This document shows positions 23,306 to 34,142 of a stretch of DNA of 64,000 bases, one piece after another. Within the stretch, counting starts at the first letter, position 1. Each line of letters starts with the position of its first letter. The DNA is from Byssothecium circinans. Taxonomy: Eukaryota > Ascomycota > Dothideomycetes > Pleosporales > Massarinaceae. The DNA lies in NCBI GenBank assembly GCA_010015675.1, contig ML977000.1, forward strand, positions 103,905 through 167,904, given 5' to 3'. Made by a program: the position numbers and the translations under genes. A model generated the notes under the pieces. The model worked only from the letters and a program-made list of their open reading frames with translations, was not told the DNA's origin and ran no database searches.

Positions 23306-23765
23306 TGTTACAAGATAGTATATAAGCGCAGCCATGTAAGAATAATACGCTTAGGGAGAGTATTAGATAGTAGGGCGCTAGGTAGGGTCAGGGCATTAGT
23401 CACGTAATCATGATCCCGCCAAGACCTAAAGATCCTATAGATCCTAGGATTAGGTAGAGATCTAGGGAATAAAAGGAGTAGAGGCTCTAAGCAGGATTAA
23501 GGACTTATTAGAGGAATAGAATGAGTGGTATAAAGACTAGATGAATTTCCTTTATCTTTCTAATTCTAGTTCTTTATAGTTAACTCTTGATAGTTTATCT
23601 CTTACCTAGATTAATACTTAGTTATTCTATAGTTAGTTATAGAATTAGTTACTTTTGCACGTTTACCTCTTGAACTACTAAAGCATACCACCTAATGTAT
23701 ACGCCTTACACTAACTAACCTCCCCTAACACGGATTAGGCCTAGTAAGTATACCCCTTAGTAACA
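23306..23765 (+). repeat. 3' LTR of element B
   Basis: 460 bp, TGTTAC...GTAACA, partner of 5104-5563. Confidence 0.88.
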
Positions 23766-26368
23766 CTAGTAGGGATAGGAATAATAGAAGGCTTTTAAGA
23801 AGCTTAAGGAATTATTCTTATTAGCCCCTATATTATAGATGCACGACCTAGGAAGACTACTCTAAGTAGAAATAAATATATTAGATTACACTTTAGGAGT
23901 AACTCTCTTTTAATAAGATAAAGATAGGAAGTAGAGACTAGTATTCTACTACCCTTAAAAGTTCTTAAGAGTAGAACTTAACTATAACATTTATAATAAA
24001 GAACTACTAGCAATAGTAGACGCTTTTAAATAATAGCAAGCCTAGCTAGTAGGCGCTAAATACTAGGTAGAGGTGTATTTAGATTACTAGAACCTAATAA
24101 GTTTTATAATAACTAAGAAACTTAACTAACAATAGGTTAGATAGGCTAAGATAATAGTAGATTATAATTTTAAAGTACACTATCGCCTATGATCACTAAA
24201 TAGAGCGGTGGACGCTCTTAGCTAAAGATCTAACCTATAGGAAACAGACAGACCTATTATATATAACGCTGTTCTATAAAAAGATAATAATAGAAGTCTA
24301 AGCTATAACTAACTATAACTAGCTAAGGTAGCTATAGTTACAACCCTCTAGGATAAATAGTAGTAGGAGCTAGCTAAGGCCTTAGATAGATAATAAATAG
24401 TCCCTAAGGACTAAGTATAGCTGCTTATCTAAGAACTATATAAGTCTAAATTGTATAGACACCCTAGGATTAATAAGATAGTTTAATAAATCTTAAACAA
24501 ATACTTAATACCTAATATATAAAGAATAGTTTAGAATGTAATAGGCGACTATTTAGCCTATTCTAAGAATAAGCCTAAGAGATATAAGCCTTATAGATTA
24601 CTCTAATCACTAGAACTACCTACACGCCTATAGATTAGTGTTACGATAGACTTTATAGTAAAACTCCTAAAATTATTAGAACCTAGATTAGTACGGCTAT
24701 ACAATTTAATACTAGTAATTATTAACTAATTAACTAAAGCATTAATATTTATACCTATAGAAGAAATAGTTATAACTAAGGAAATAGCTTACAAAGTAAC
24801 TAAGGTACTTGTTAGCTAATATAGTGTACTAGAATAGTTTATTACTAACTATAGAATACTATTCACCTCTAAGTATTAAAGTATATTCCTAGCAAAGCTT
24901 AGAGTTAATAGGAGGCTTTTAACTAGCTTTTACCTATAGATAGATAGTTAGATAGAATAGATAAACTAGATACTAGAATAGTATCTAAGGATATACGCTA
25001 ATAAACTATAGGATAACTAGGTTAAACTCCTGCTAATAGTATAATTAGCCTATAATAGTATAAGATCCTTAATAATAGGATACTTGCTGCACTACGTAAA
25101 TTATAGATATAAGCTAATTACTTATTAGAATCCTAAAGACGTTAAAAGTCTTTTAGGAAGAGCTAATAATAAGGTATAACTTCTTTATAAATGGTACGAT
25201 AAATTAAGCTAATAAATCGCTTAAAAGAACCTTATAATAGCTAGATTAGTAAATAAGAAAAGGCTTAAAGGACTAACCCTTAAAAAAGGGGATAAAGTTT
25301 TCCTATTACAAAAAAATTTAAAAACTAAATAGCTATACGATAAATTAGATAACTCCTAGATAGGACCCTTTTAGATCCTAGAGGCTAGGGGATTAGTAAT
25401 ATTTAAACTAAAGCTCCCTAAAGGTATATATATATATACCCTATCTTTTATAAATCCCTCCTTAAACTAGCACTACTAGACGCTGAATTTAAAATATAGA
25501 TTAAGCTTAAGGATAAAGATTATAAGGTTAAAGAAATTAAGGACCTACAGAAATTTAAGCGTTAGTAGAAGTACTTAGTTAAATAGAAAAACTAGCTAGA
25601 TAGCTAGAATACCTAGGAACTAATATAGAATCTTATAAACTATAAGAAATTAGTAAATGACTACTACTAATAGTATCTAAAGGCAATAACTCTATATTTA
25701 CTAGAATAGTAGAAAAGTTAAAAGATAAGGAAGGATTAAAAGAGATTAAAGAAGGATTAGCCTATAACTAGCCTAGATTAGCTAATAGTAATTTAAATAG
25801 CAGTAGTTTAGATAAAATAGTAGTCTCTATACTCTTTAAAGTCTCTACCTCTTAGGCGGTGTCTATTACATTTAGGACACAGTAATCCTAGCTCGCGAAG
25901 AGACGCTTACGGGCCTTAAGTTTAGCTAGCTTAACGTAGACCTATACTACCTTAGCTTTAGAATAAAGAAGTATAATTTACTTCTCCTTTTTTTCTTTTT
26001 ATACTTTCTTCTACTTCTCCTTAGAGATAAACAGACTATACTTAGTATAAACTTAAATATAAGTAGCACACTAACCTATAGCTATATTAATAAAATAATA
26101 AAGCCTATACTTCTAATAATATTTATAACTAGGCGTTATCTCTAGACCTTAAGAATAGACTTAGTTAGTATAGTATTAATAATGCGTAGTAGATAACTTA
26201 GGCAGAACCTTAGGTATAGTTAGGGAAAAGTTAGTAAAACTTTAAAAGAAGCTATAATACTATAAGTAACTAGGGATACGCACGACTTATATACTAGCCG
26301 TAAGGAGAAGTAGTATAGCAGATATACCTCCTAGGATATTAGGATAATAACCTTAAAAAGGGGGGTAA
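23766..26368 (+). pseudogene. pol remnant of element A (RNase H to chromodomain)
   Basis: This continues A after the B insertion. RNase H, integrase (about 24540-25100) and chromodomain (about 25545-25690) are recognisable by alignment with B and C but riddled with TAG and TAA. The 3' region at about 25900-26300 is the decayed counterpart of the antisense Zn2Cys6-like frame. The purine tract (aaaaaggggggtaa) lies just before the LTR at 26369. Confidence 0.75.
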
Positions 26369-26829
26369 TGTTATAAAATAATAGATAAGCGCAGCTACAT
26401 AGGAACGATACGCTTAGGGAGAGTATTAGGCAGTAGGGCGTAGGGTAGAGTTAGGTTGCTAGTTACGTAATTATAATCCTACTAAGACTAAGAGATCCTA
26501 GGAGTAGACTAAGATCCTAGATTAGATAAAGACCTAGGGAGTAGAAGCTCTAGGCAGGATTAAAGACTTATTAAAAGAGTAGAATAGGTAGTATAAAGAC
26601 TAGATAGATTTCTCTTATCTTTTAGATTCTAGTTCTTTATAGTTAACTCTCTATAGTTTATCTCTTATCTAGATTAATACTTAGTTATTCTATAGTTTAT
26701 TATAGAATTAGTTGCTTTAGCACGTTTACCTTTTAAACTACTAAAGCCTACTACCTAATATATATACCTTACACTAACTAACCTCCCTTAACACGGATTA
26801 GGATCTAGCAAGTATACCCCTTAGTAACA
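26369..26829 (+). repeat. 3' LTR of element A
   Basis: 461-bp partner of 3167-3627. The sequence after it (cctat) is the decayed target duplication and resumes the pogo transposase frame. Confidence 0.85.
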
Positions 26830-27760
26830 CCTATAATAGTTTAGCTAGGTAATAAAGAGTAAGTAATAGATATCTAAAGTATATATTTAATAGTATATTT
26901 ACCTTACTATTTATTATATATAAAAGATATATCTATATCTTTTTATAGTACTAAGAAGCTAATATACTATATAATTAAAAGCTCTTAGTCTTAGAGAATA
27001 GATAGATAACTAATAAGCTTAGTCTTATATAGTTAAAGTACTTTAATACGTATATAAAAGTAAAAACTATTAGCGTCTATTAGTTACTAATTTTAAATAG
27101 CTATAAAAGCTACCTAAATTAAAATTTTAAGGATTATTATTATAATAATAAAATTCTTATATTTTATATACTACTATACTTATTATATATCCTCTAGCTA
27201 TTTGATATAGTATTATTTTTACTACTTAAGTATAAGCACTTTAATATTATTTAGGGCTTAGTATAATAGTATATTTTTTATATTAATAAGGAAGTATTCC
27301 TACTAGCTTTTAAAAATACGTTTTTAAGTATATTTATAGTTTAGAACTATTAAAAAGCCTTTAAGGTAATAAGGCTAGTCCCTTTGAATATATAGGTAGT
27401 ACTTAATTACTTTAATATATATATATATACCTTACTAGGACTTTTACTACTAGAAATACTATAGCTATTAAGGACTCTAAGTAATATATATAAATTTAGC
27501 TTATAGTTAAAGTTTATATATAATTCTATTACTTAGTTACTATAAATAATGTAAAATAGGCTTTTATAGCTTATTAAAGGTACTAAGTTAGTACTATATA
27601 ATACTATACTTATAAAGGCATATATTAAAAAGCTTAAATAGTAACTTATAGTAGTAACTAAGTATAAAATATATAAATATAAGTATTTTTAAAAGAGTAG
27701 TACTATAGAGTTTAGTTTTATAGTAAACTAAGTTAGTTCTAAACTATTAAAAATAGTTTA
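26830..27760 (+). pseudogene. Pogo/Fot1 transposase remnant, part downstream of element A
   Basis: The frame resumes the pattern lost at 3166: a decayed QPGNREW-type block, a DS/GxxSHL-type block and an LQPLD-type block of DDE_1 (pogo superfamily) transposases. Further on come a GFRxxGLVPLN-like block (about 27340-27390) and the C-terminal KGT-LVLYNTILIKAYIKKLK region (about 27575-27640). Many TAG, TAA and Ile/Tyr substitutions reflect CpA-to-TpA decay. No functional transposase is possible. Confidence 0.7.
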
Positions 27761-27961
27761 AAACTATAAAAAGGTAAAAGTAGAAAGTAAGTATAAGGTA
27801 TAATAACTAGGTGTTTACTACTATAGTAACTATAGTAAGGCTAGGTATAATATAAAAATATATTAGGTAGATAACGAGGGTTCTTTTAAGTTAGAGGCTA
27901 GTACTTAGCTTATTATATTAAGTAGTAGTATAGATAATAATAATAATAAAGTTAAGTAAGT

Positions 27962-28022
27962 TAGTATTGCTAAGGAAAAGTAGCCACCTTGATAGGGTGG
28001 CTAGCTTAATGGTGCTTTACGT
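27962..28022 (-). repeat. Right TIR of the pogo/Fot1-like element
   Basis: This is the better preserved TIR. It contains an internal hairpin (agccacc...ggtggct) and ends ...GGTGCTTTACGT before the TA duplication (28023-28024). Confidence 0.85.
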
Positions 28023-28074
28023 TATATTTTATATTATTTGTTTTTTAAGATTTGATTGATTTCCTACGTCAGCT

Positions 28075-28112
28075 GTGAGCCAGCTCGTGAGCTAGCTCGC
28101 GAGCTGGCTCAC
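28075..28112. repeat. 38-nt near-perfect palindrome at the GH2 stop codon
   Basis: The sequence from gtgagccagctcg to cgagctggctcac is its own reverse complement except for one T/G pair. It covers the stop codon of the GH2 gene (TGA, 28109-28111 on the minus strand) and its first 3' UTR bases, 50 bp from the pogo TIR. It could form a strong cruciform or an RNA hairpin at the 3' end of the transcript. Confidence 0.85.
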
Positions 28113-30715
28113 GAACGCCCATCCATGCTTTCCTCAAACCTCACTTCAATCTCCATCGACTCCCCCGGCCACAACGTGACATAATTATCCGACCAAAACG
28201 CCGGCACGACATCCCTCCCCGCGGCATCTACAAGGTTCAGCCGAATAAACACTGCCGGTACTGTACTCTCGTTCTCCAGCAGCAATTTCCCCCTCCCACT
28301 AACCGTAACATTGAGCTGTGCTTTCTCCATCTTATCCAGCGCCGTGAAGTTCGCGTACAAGCTGACGGGTGTGTGATACCAGGTACTATTCTCCCAATCG
28401 AGGACCTCGGGTTGGGAAGACAGCCAGTATACGTTCCGACTCAGGACGCTGCTTTCTTCTCCCTGGTTCCGGAGGATAAGTCGCAGAAAGGCTACGTCCT
28501 TAATCTTCGCGATCAGCGTCGGTATCTCCGCGATCTTTTGACTGGAATTGGGGCTCGTCTGAGCCGTGATGTTCGTGCGACCAAGAACCTCGCCGGTCGT
28601 GGAGATGAGTTCGACGTCCACAGTCCGCACCCCCTTCGACCCTCTCGATCGGTTGATAAGATAGAGAGCGTGAGAAGCGTAATCGTAAACAACATGCTCC
28701 GCCCTCGCCGCAGTCTTGGCCCCAAAGAACGCTCCCGCAGTATGCAAATAATAATCAAAAAGATTCCAATGAAGCGACGGCCACGCATTATTCAGCATCC
28801 AATAGACCAACCCGGTAGCCGGCCTCTCCACGCCCGTCCAGCGACACGCAAAAGCCTCAAACTGCGCCCTCGTAGCCTCATAGTCGCTCATCTGCGCCTT
28901 GACAAGGTAATCTTCCACCGACGCCGGGGCGCCGTATCTTGCCCACAGGGCTCCGTTGTATATCTCCCTTGTGTAAAAGGAAGACACACTCGTACTCATA
29001 TGATACAGCCCCTTATTCGGATTCTTCCACAGATCGTCTATATCGTCTCGGCTTAGGAATCGCTTCAGGGAGCTGAGTTCAGGCGTCCCCACACCAGCCC
29101 CAAGTTCCGAGCCAAACCCAAACGCCGCACCAAGTCTATCGCCGTACCAGTAACTGGGAGGGACCCAATCGTATGGACCCTCCATCTTCATCCCCCCGTT
29201 GCCGAGGAGAGCGGGGTATCCGCGTTGCGATGCCGACGCTATGATGGGGACGTCCCAGTCATACGCCCTCAGCGCATCGACATAGATCCCTGTGGCGCGG
29301 TCATCGGGCCAGAAATCGCTGCCGATGAGGAAGCCGAGGAGAGAGGGATGGTGCTGCATCATTTCCGCTTCGTGCCGCATCGAGGTATTCGCAATCGCGT
29401 AGTCGGGGTCGGTAAAAGTGATGCCCGAACCTTCGTTGTTGTAGGTCCATCCCTCCCATTTATCGCAGCATTCCCAGCCCGTAAGGAGCATGATGCCCAT
29501 CTCGTCGGCTAGGTCGTAGAGGTAAGGGTGTTCTTGTTTTCCTTCCAGACGGACCGTGTTGAGGCCCATGTCTAGGACTAGTTGGAATTGGGCGCGCAGT
29601 TTGGACGCGGAAAAGCGGAGGAAGATGTCTGAGGTGTAGCCTGCGCCGAGGACTTGGAAGGGGAGGGTGTTGATGGTGAAGGTGATGTCCTTGTGGTCGT
29701 TGAGGGTGGAGGTTACTGTGCGGATGCCGAAACGGGTTGGAGGGGTGGTGTCGGAGATGCCGGAGGAGGTGGAGATGCTGCAGATAGTGGTGTAGAGGGG
29801 TTGTTCTCCCCATTGTTTCGGCCACCAGATTTGCGGGTTGGCGATTTTGACGTCTAACGTTATCTTCTTTTGTGCTTCCCCCGCGATCTTGACGGCAGTC
29901 CTTGGCCGCCCGACTTCCTTCTTCTGAGGGTCATGTACCGTACATACAACCTCTCCCTCCACGCCCCTATCATCCCAGCTCTTCACACCCACGTTAATAC
30001 TAATACTCCCATCCAACTTCGCATTTACCCTCACCCCATCCAAACTCGCCGCCCCCGTCGTCTTAACCTCGACATCCCTCCAAACCCCCGTCCCATTGTC
30101 CGGTGGATAAGGATTCCAATCCACGAAGCCAAGCGCAAAATCTCTATTATAATCCGTCGGATACGCTCTTATAAGCAAGACATTTTTCCCACTCTTTACA
30201 TGCGGTGTAATATCATAAGTGAGACCGCCATATGCACCAGCTTGCGTATTTTTATCCGCAACGAGAGCACCGTTGATATAGATGTCTGCGCGTGAAGAAA
30301 TCCCATGCGTTTTGAGCTGGAAGTACTCGGTAGCGTTGGCGGTGGAGTAGGAGCTATTGGGTCTGATCTCCAGATCGATGTCTGAGCGGTAGAACCAGGG
30401 CACTTGGAACGGCGCGTGGTCTATCTTCTTGAGGTTTTCGGAGAAGAACAGAGAGGTATCGTTGTACACGTTGTTTTCGAGTAGAGTGGCCATTAATGTG
30501 GCTTTTGAGCCAATGGTGTACCATGTTGATGCATCGAAACTGGCTGAAGATAGCTTTGCAGCATCATTGCCGACGTTTGCGGAGGATTGAACTTTCCACC
30601 ATGGCACTGGTGCTATTTGGCCCGGGGAAGTGATGAGCGCTGCGGATGTGGCGGTTGACATGAAGGTCGAGGTGAGGAGAAGCCAAGCGAGCCGGGTCGT
30701 TGCGGAAAAGGCCAT
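28109..30715 (-). CDS. GH2 exo-beta-D-glucosaminidase-like secreted enzyme
   Basis: One uninterrupted 868-residue frame with a signal peptide (hydrophobic core within residues 8-25, ending near TSA-A). The organisation is that of GH2 exo-beta-glucosaminidases (CsxA/GlsA subfamily): an N-terminal jelly-roll sugar-binding domain (about 40-220), immunoglobulin-like domain, TIM barrel (about 340-640) and C-terminal beta domains. The subfamily hallmarks are present: WECCDKWE at about 414, IGSDF with the proposed acid/base Asp at 467, and FGSE with the nucleophile Glu at 537. Their spacing of 70 residues is close to the 72 in the Amycolatopsis enzyme. It should release glucosamine from chitosan ends outside the cell; mannosidase activity is the main alternative. 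It borders the transposon island, yet its frame is intact. Confidence 0.85.
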   Translation of the reverse strand: MAFSATTRLAWLLLTSTFMSTATSAALITSPGQIAPVPWWKVQSSANVGNDAAKLSSASFDASTWYTIGSKATLMATLLENNVYNDTSLFFSENLKKIDHAPFQVPWFYRSDIDLEIRPNSSYSTANATEYFQLKTHGISSRADIYINGALVADKNTQAGAYGGLTYDITPHVKSGKNVLLIRAYPTDYNRDFALGFVDWNPYPPDNGTGVWRDVEVKTTGAASLDGVRVNAKLDGSISINVGVKSWDDRGVEGEVVCTVHDPQKKEVGRPRTAVKIAGEAQKKITLDVKIANPQIWWPKQWGEQPLYTTICSISTSSGISDTTPPTRFGIRTVTSTLNDHKDITFTINTLPFQVLGAGYTSDIFLRFSASKLRAQFQLVLDMGLNTVRLEGKQEHPYLYDLADEMGIMLLTGWECCDKWEGWTYNNEGSGITFTDPDYAIANTSMRHEAEMMQHHPSLLGFLIGSDFWPDDRATGIYVDALRAYDWDVPIIASASQRGYPALLGNGGMKMEGPYDWVPPSYWYGDRLGAAFGFGSELGAGVGTPELSSLKRFLSRDDIDDLWKNPNKGLYHMSTSVSSFYTREIYNGALWARYGAPASVEDYLVKAQMSDYEATRAQFEAFACRWTGVERPATGLVYWMLNNAWPSLHWNLFDYYLHTAGAFFGAKTAARAEHVVYDYASHALYLINRSRGSKGVRTVDVELISTTGEVLGRTNITAQTSPNSSQKIAEIPTLIAKIKDVAFLRLILRNQGEESSVLSRNVYWLSSQPEVLDWENSTWYHTPVSLYANFTALDKMEKAQLNVTVSGRGKLLLENESTVPAVFIRLNLVDAAGRDVVPAFWSDNYVTLWPGESMEIEVRFEESMDGRS

Positions 30716-31264
30716 TGTGAACGACCTTCTCGCTCAACTTTTTAGTGGAGGATTGAGGGGATATTTATGTTGCTTAGGTGCCGCCACTCTATTAGGTTCA
30801 TGGTAGCGCATTATTTTACCCCCCCTAGGTCCCAGATGCAGTGTAACCCTAGCACTGCTTCGCAGGGGTATCGAATCATCGTGCCAATAGAACAGACGTT
30901 CCGCCCGAACGGTAGCTTCGAAGCCAGAGTATATCTGACAGCCGAATGTGTTGGTATGGCGGCCGAACGGGCAAACAGACAACACTTCACTCGCACGCGA
31001 ATATTTGATCATCGTGACGACAAGGTAGGTGCATGCTCAGACAAGATGGATTAGAATAATCACATCCGCGTGCCCCAACGGGAAGGTCAACCCCTGGGCA
31101 GATCACTCCCTCCTAGGTATACGGGTCTTGGGATATCGACCACCTGACGACCAGTTGAGGAGTTTAAATGTAGCTCTGGCTCATTAAATGCGCTCCTGCA
31201 ACACGACCTTAAATATCCATGTTTGGACAAGACCACGGGACAGCGCGGAACGGTTCCACAAACT
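30716..31264. other. Intergenic region, GH2 promoter side
   Basis: 549 bp between the start of the GH2 gene and the end of the acyl-CoA dehydrogenase gene. It must hold the GH2 promoter and the other gene's 3' end. I see no further gene and no clear regulatory site. Confidence 0.6.
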
Positions 31265-32677
31265 TTATATCTTCCACCCACGCTTCTTCGCAAGGGCCGT
31301 CTCCTGCCTAACAGCGAGATCCGCAATGATTTCTTCACTTCCACCGCCAACAACCTAAATACCTCGTTAGTCTTCCTAACTCGAAAACCTAATTCCACAT
31401 AATAGCAACTTACCATCATCCTCAAATCCCTACTAATCTGCTCCACCACCGCCCCCGGCCCTCCCTTCTGATACCCAGCGCCCCCAAAAATCTGCTGTGC
31501 CTCTCGATTCGCCATCTCCAAAATCCTTCCCCCATGCACCTTACTCAACGCAATCCGGCCCGCAATATCAGGATCCTGCCAGCCCTTCTTGCTCTGTTGT
31601 ATATGATACGCAATCTGTTCCAACCACGCCCAGTGCGACTCGACATATCTCGCAATCGTCGCCAACTTATGGGCAATAATTTGATTCGCGATGAGTGGTT
31701 TGCCGAACGTGTGTCGCTTGCTTGCGTATTCGAAGGATAGAGAGAGACAGGTTCGTGCTTTGCGGTTACAGCCGATGGACATAACAAAGCGCTCTTTGTT
31801 GAAGTTTGCCATAATTATGCGGAAGCCGGCGTTTTCGGTGCCGATGAGGTTGGTGGTGGGGACGTGGACGTCGTCGAGTTCGACGAAGGAGGCACCGCCG
31901 GCTTTTTGGCCGCTGTTGGGGATCCGACGGTGGGCGAAGCCTCTGGAATCTGTGGGGATTACGATGACGGATATGCCGTCCATGCCGGGGCCACCGGTGC
32001 GCACGGCGGTTGTCATGTGTGTAGCCCAGGGTATTCCGGTGATCCATTTCTTGTAGCCGTTGACGATGTAGTGGTTTCCGTCTGGAGATTTGACGGCTGT
32101 GGTTTGGATGTTCGCGACGTCAGACTATATGCTGTCAGTTCGATCTCATCCTCACACTGTATAGCCTCATGAAACTCACTCCTCCACTTGGTTCCGTAAT
32201 CCCCAGACAAAAGCTCGTCTCCCAGCTAAACAACCCAGGCAGCCACTTCCTCTTCTGCTCCTCCGTCCCATGATGCATAATTGGCGGCACTCCAATGATA
32301 CTCCCTCCCCCCAACGCTATCCCAACACCTCCCTCAATCCGACTGCTCTCATCCGTCATTACCATGAGGTGAAAAATATCCAGCTCCGCGACTGGTATGC
32401 CTGCAGGTCCAGGAACATCCTTTGGTCGATACGGCTCCGGAACATCGGCGAATGCGAAGCCAGATCGCGCATGTGCTAAGCGCGCTGCCTCGGGGGCTTC
32501 GCCTGCTTCCTCCCATTCTAGCATGTGGGGTTTTACGTCGGTGTCGATGTACGAGCGGAGCGCATTGCGGAGGCGCTTGTGCGAGGTGTTATAGTAGGGG
32601 GAGGCGAGCGATGAGTACCATGACGGTTCAGCCCAGGGTGAGAGGTTGCCAAAGGTTTCTTTCATTGTGGGGGCCAT
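31265..32677 (-). CDS. Acyl-CoA dehydrogenase
   Basis: Three exons (32677-32180, 32124-31414, 31354-31265) with GTGAGT...TAG and GTAAGT...TAG introns of 55 and 59 bp give a 432-residue protein with consistent phases. All three acyl-CoA dehydrogenase domains are recognisable: the N-terminal helical domain, the middle beta domain (FCLGITEPSGGSDVA, a FAD/acyl-binding signature) and the C-terminal helical domain ending in IFGGAGYQKGGPG and VVGGGSEEI. It should oxidise an acyl-CoA with FAD. There is no visible mitochondrial leader and the C-terminus (KRGWKI) is not a typical PTS1. The start at 32677 (MAPTMKE) is preferred to an upstream in-frame start because the extra residues look like UTR. Confidence 0.87.
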
Positions 32678-33085
32678 TATGGAGGGATTGAGTGGTTCTT
32701 TTCGGGAGGGAGGTATGGGGGAACTGGGGAAGGCGAGATTGGAGACATTGTCGGGGAAATGTGAGCGCTCGAGGAGAAGAGGGAACCTTGGAAGGTGGTG
32801 ATTCGACTTGCCGCGGCTTGTGAGCTGCTGATGGACGAGTGAGCGTTTTGCGGGGACCAATCAGAGACGGGATGGGACGGATAACATCTCGCGCTGATTT
32901 TGGTCCTTCCACCACAGATGAGATTGGACCGCAGCTATATGAAATATCCATGGTCAAGCGATGAAGATAACTTAGCATAGCTGGCAGGCACTTGCCCTAT
33001 CGATTACAAAGTATAGTCTACCATATTCCCTAGAACATTAAGCATCCATCATCCAACATTCCATTCCATCTCATCCTCCTCTTGA
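32678..33085. other. Intergenic region, acyl-CoA dehydrogenase promoter side
   Basis: 408 bp between two minus-strand genes. No additional gene or recognisable site was seen. Confidence 0.6.
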
Positions 33086-34142
33086 TCAGAAATGCTTCTC
33101 CTTCCCTGGCTTTGCAGCAGAATCAGCCCCTAGCTCACTCAGAGTAGTCTCTCCTGGCAGTTCTACAGGTGGCATGTTGTGTGGTTGTCTCTGCTCGTAT
33201 AACTCGCCAGCCTCTCGCTCTGAGACCGCCTCGTGGAGACCGCCTTGGCTCACTATGTAGGGTCGCTTCGAGTCAGAACTTGTAAGATGGGAAGCGTAAC
33301 CATTAAGTTCGGCGGTTTCGGCATGGTTTGGTTTGGCATTCTTCTTTCTCAACGCCAAGAGCGCCCCGATGCCTATGAGAGCAGCGCAACCGACAACTGC
33401 ACCGATACCAATGCCTGCTTTTGCGCCTGTCGTAAGACCAGCGGATTGACTGGAGGCCGTTTGTGAGGCTCCAACTGCTGCGCCAGAGGCAGAGGAAGAA
33501 GCGGAAGATGACGACGATGCCCCGGACGCAGCTGGAGTGTTCGCGGCACCGCCTGAGGTCGTCGCCGAGGGTGCTGCAGATGCGCTTGACGATAAAGACA
33601 ACGGCGCCTGACCGAATTTCGCGGCGAGTGTGACGATTTCGAGCTTGCTACCGGCGTTACAACAGTCTTTATTGTTTCCGCAACACCATAGTTCTGACCT
33701 GCTTGTGCCGTCGCAAGGAGTCATTTGTTTAAATCCCGAACCCTACTTCGAATCAGCACAGTGCTCGTGTTATTGTAAAGCAAGCATGGCGTACCGTCGC
33801 CCCACATGTTGTCAGACACTTCCCACTATTCCAGTCCGCCGTTGTGCAGTACGCTCGTTGGTATGAGAACTTATGATTTCCATTGTCATCGGCCGCATCG
33901 TTTTGGCATAACCCATTTGGAAGGCACGTTTCTGCTGTCGGTCCATCCTTTGAATTGCCGCCCGCTGGGTTCGTTCGGTTCATCGCGCAGCAGATGGTGC
34001 TGAGTGGGTCCGATGCGTCTTCAGAGCAAGCAGCCCATTGCGGGTTCGTCGCCGCGGTGCCGTCTGGGAGGTAGCATTTCGCGTCGACCAAGTAGTTCAG
34101 ACTCCCCAGAAGAAGGAAAAATGCCGTAGAGGCTTTCATCAT
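33086..34142 (-). CDS. Mid2/WSC-like single-pass membrane protein
   Basis: Two exons (34142-33795, 33742-33086) joined by an intron GTACGC...TAG of 52 bp encode 334 residues. The N-terminus is a signal peptide (AFFLLLGSLNYLVDA). About 120 residues of Cys-rich ectodomain follow, ending in ELWCCGNNKDCC. Then come a Ser/Ala-rich, probably O-glycosylated stalk, one transmembrane segment (GIGAVVGCAALIGIGALLAL), a stop-transfer RKK and an acidic cytoplasmic tail. This layout matches fungal cell-wall stress sensors of the Mid2/WSC type and many related fungal surface proteins; a sensor role is inferred from architecture only. The gene is divergent from the methyltransferase gene at 35728. Confidence 0.75.

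Larger units (their letters stand above)
5104..23765 (+). mobile_element. Chromovirus (Ty3/gypsy) element B, middle-aged copy
   Basis: LTRs of 460 bp lie at 5104-5563 and 23306-23765. Subtracting C and D leaves about 7.4 kb, the size of C. B is inserted in the RNase H end of A: the sequence before it (gggattctag) continues after it (ctagtagggatag). CTAG is repeated on both sides, but a 5-bp duplication cannot be confirmed. The order gag, CCHC knuckle (about 6508-6545), protease, RT (about 16200-16700), RNase H, integrase (about 17700-18250) and chromodomain (about 18705-18850) is readable through many TAG stops. A purine tract (aaagagggggataa) precedes the 3' LTR. Confidence 0.87.
3167..26829 (+). 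mobile_element. Chromovirus (Ty3/gypsy) element A, oldest copy
   Basis: LTRs of 461 bp lie at 3167-3627 and 26369-26829. The flanking 5-mers are cccat (3162-3166) and cctat (26830-26834), one C/T change apart and therefore a decayed 5-bp target duplication. Without its internal insertions A is only about 4.2 kb against about 7.4-7.5 kb for B and C. The gag region jumps near 4995 straight to the end of reverse transcriptase (compare 16806 in B), so gag-to-RT was deleted. A is cut by insertion E at 4082 and by element B at 5104. It is the most decayed copy. Confidence 0.85.
2008..28022 (+). mobile_element. Pogo/Fot1-like DNA transposon, split by nested insertions
   Basis: This is the outermost layer of the island. 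Terminal inverted repeats of about 60 bp (2008-2068 and 27962-28022) begin ACGTAAAGCACC on the better preserved right side and are flanked by the dinucleotide TA (2006-2007 and 28023-28024), the usual target duplication of pogo/Tc1-mariner elements. Removing the solo LTR and element A with one duplication copy each leaves about 1.89 kb, the usual size of Fot1/Pot2-type elements (about 1.85-1.93 kb). The transposase is readable only through many C-to-T changes. The left TIR is heavily mutated, the right TIR much less so. Confidence 0.85.

Noticed and set aside
28373..29857. Open frames opposite to the GH2 gene (up to 227 codons)
   Set aside because: They lack motifs and a normal composition, and lie wholly opposite a well-supported conserved enzyme.
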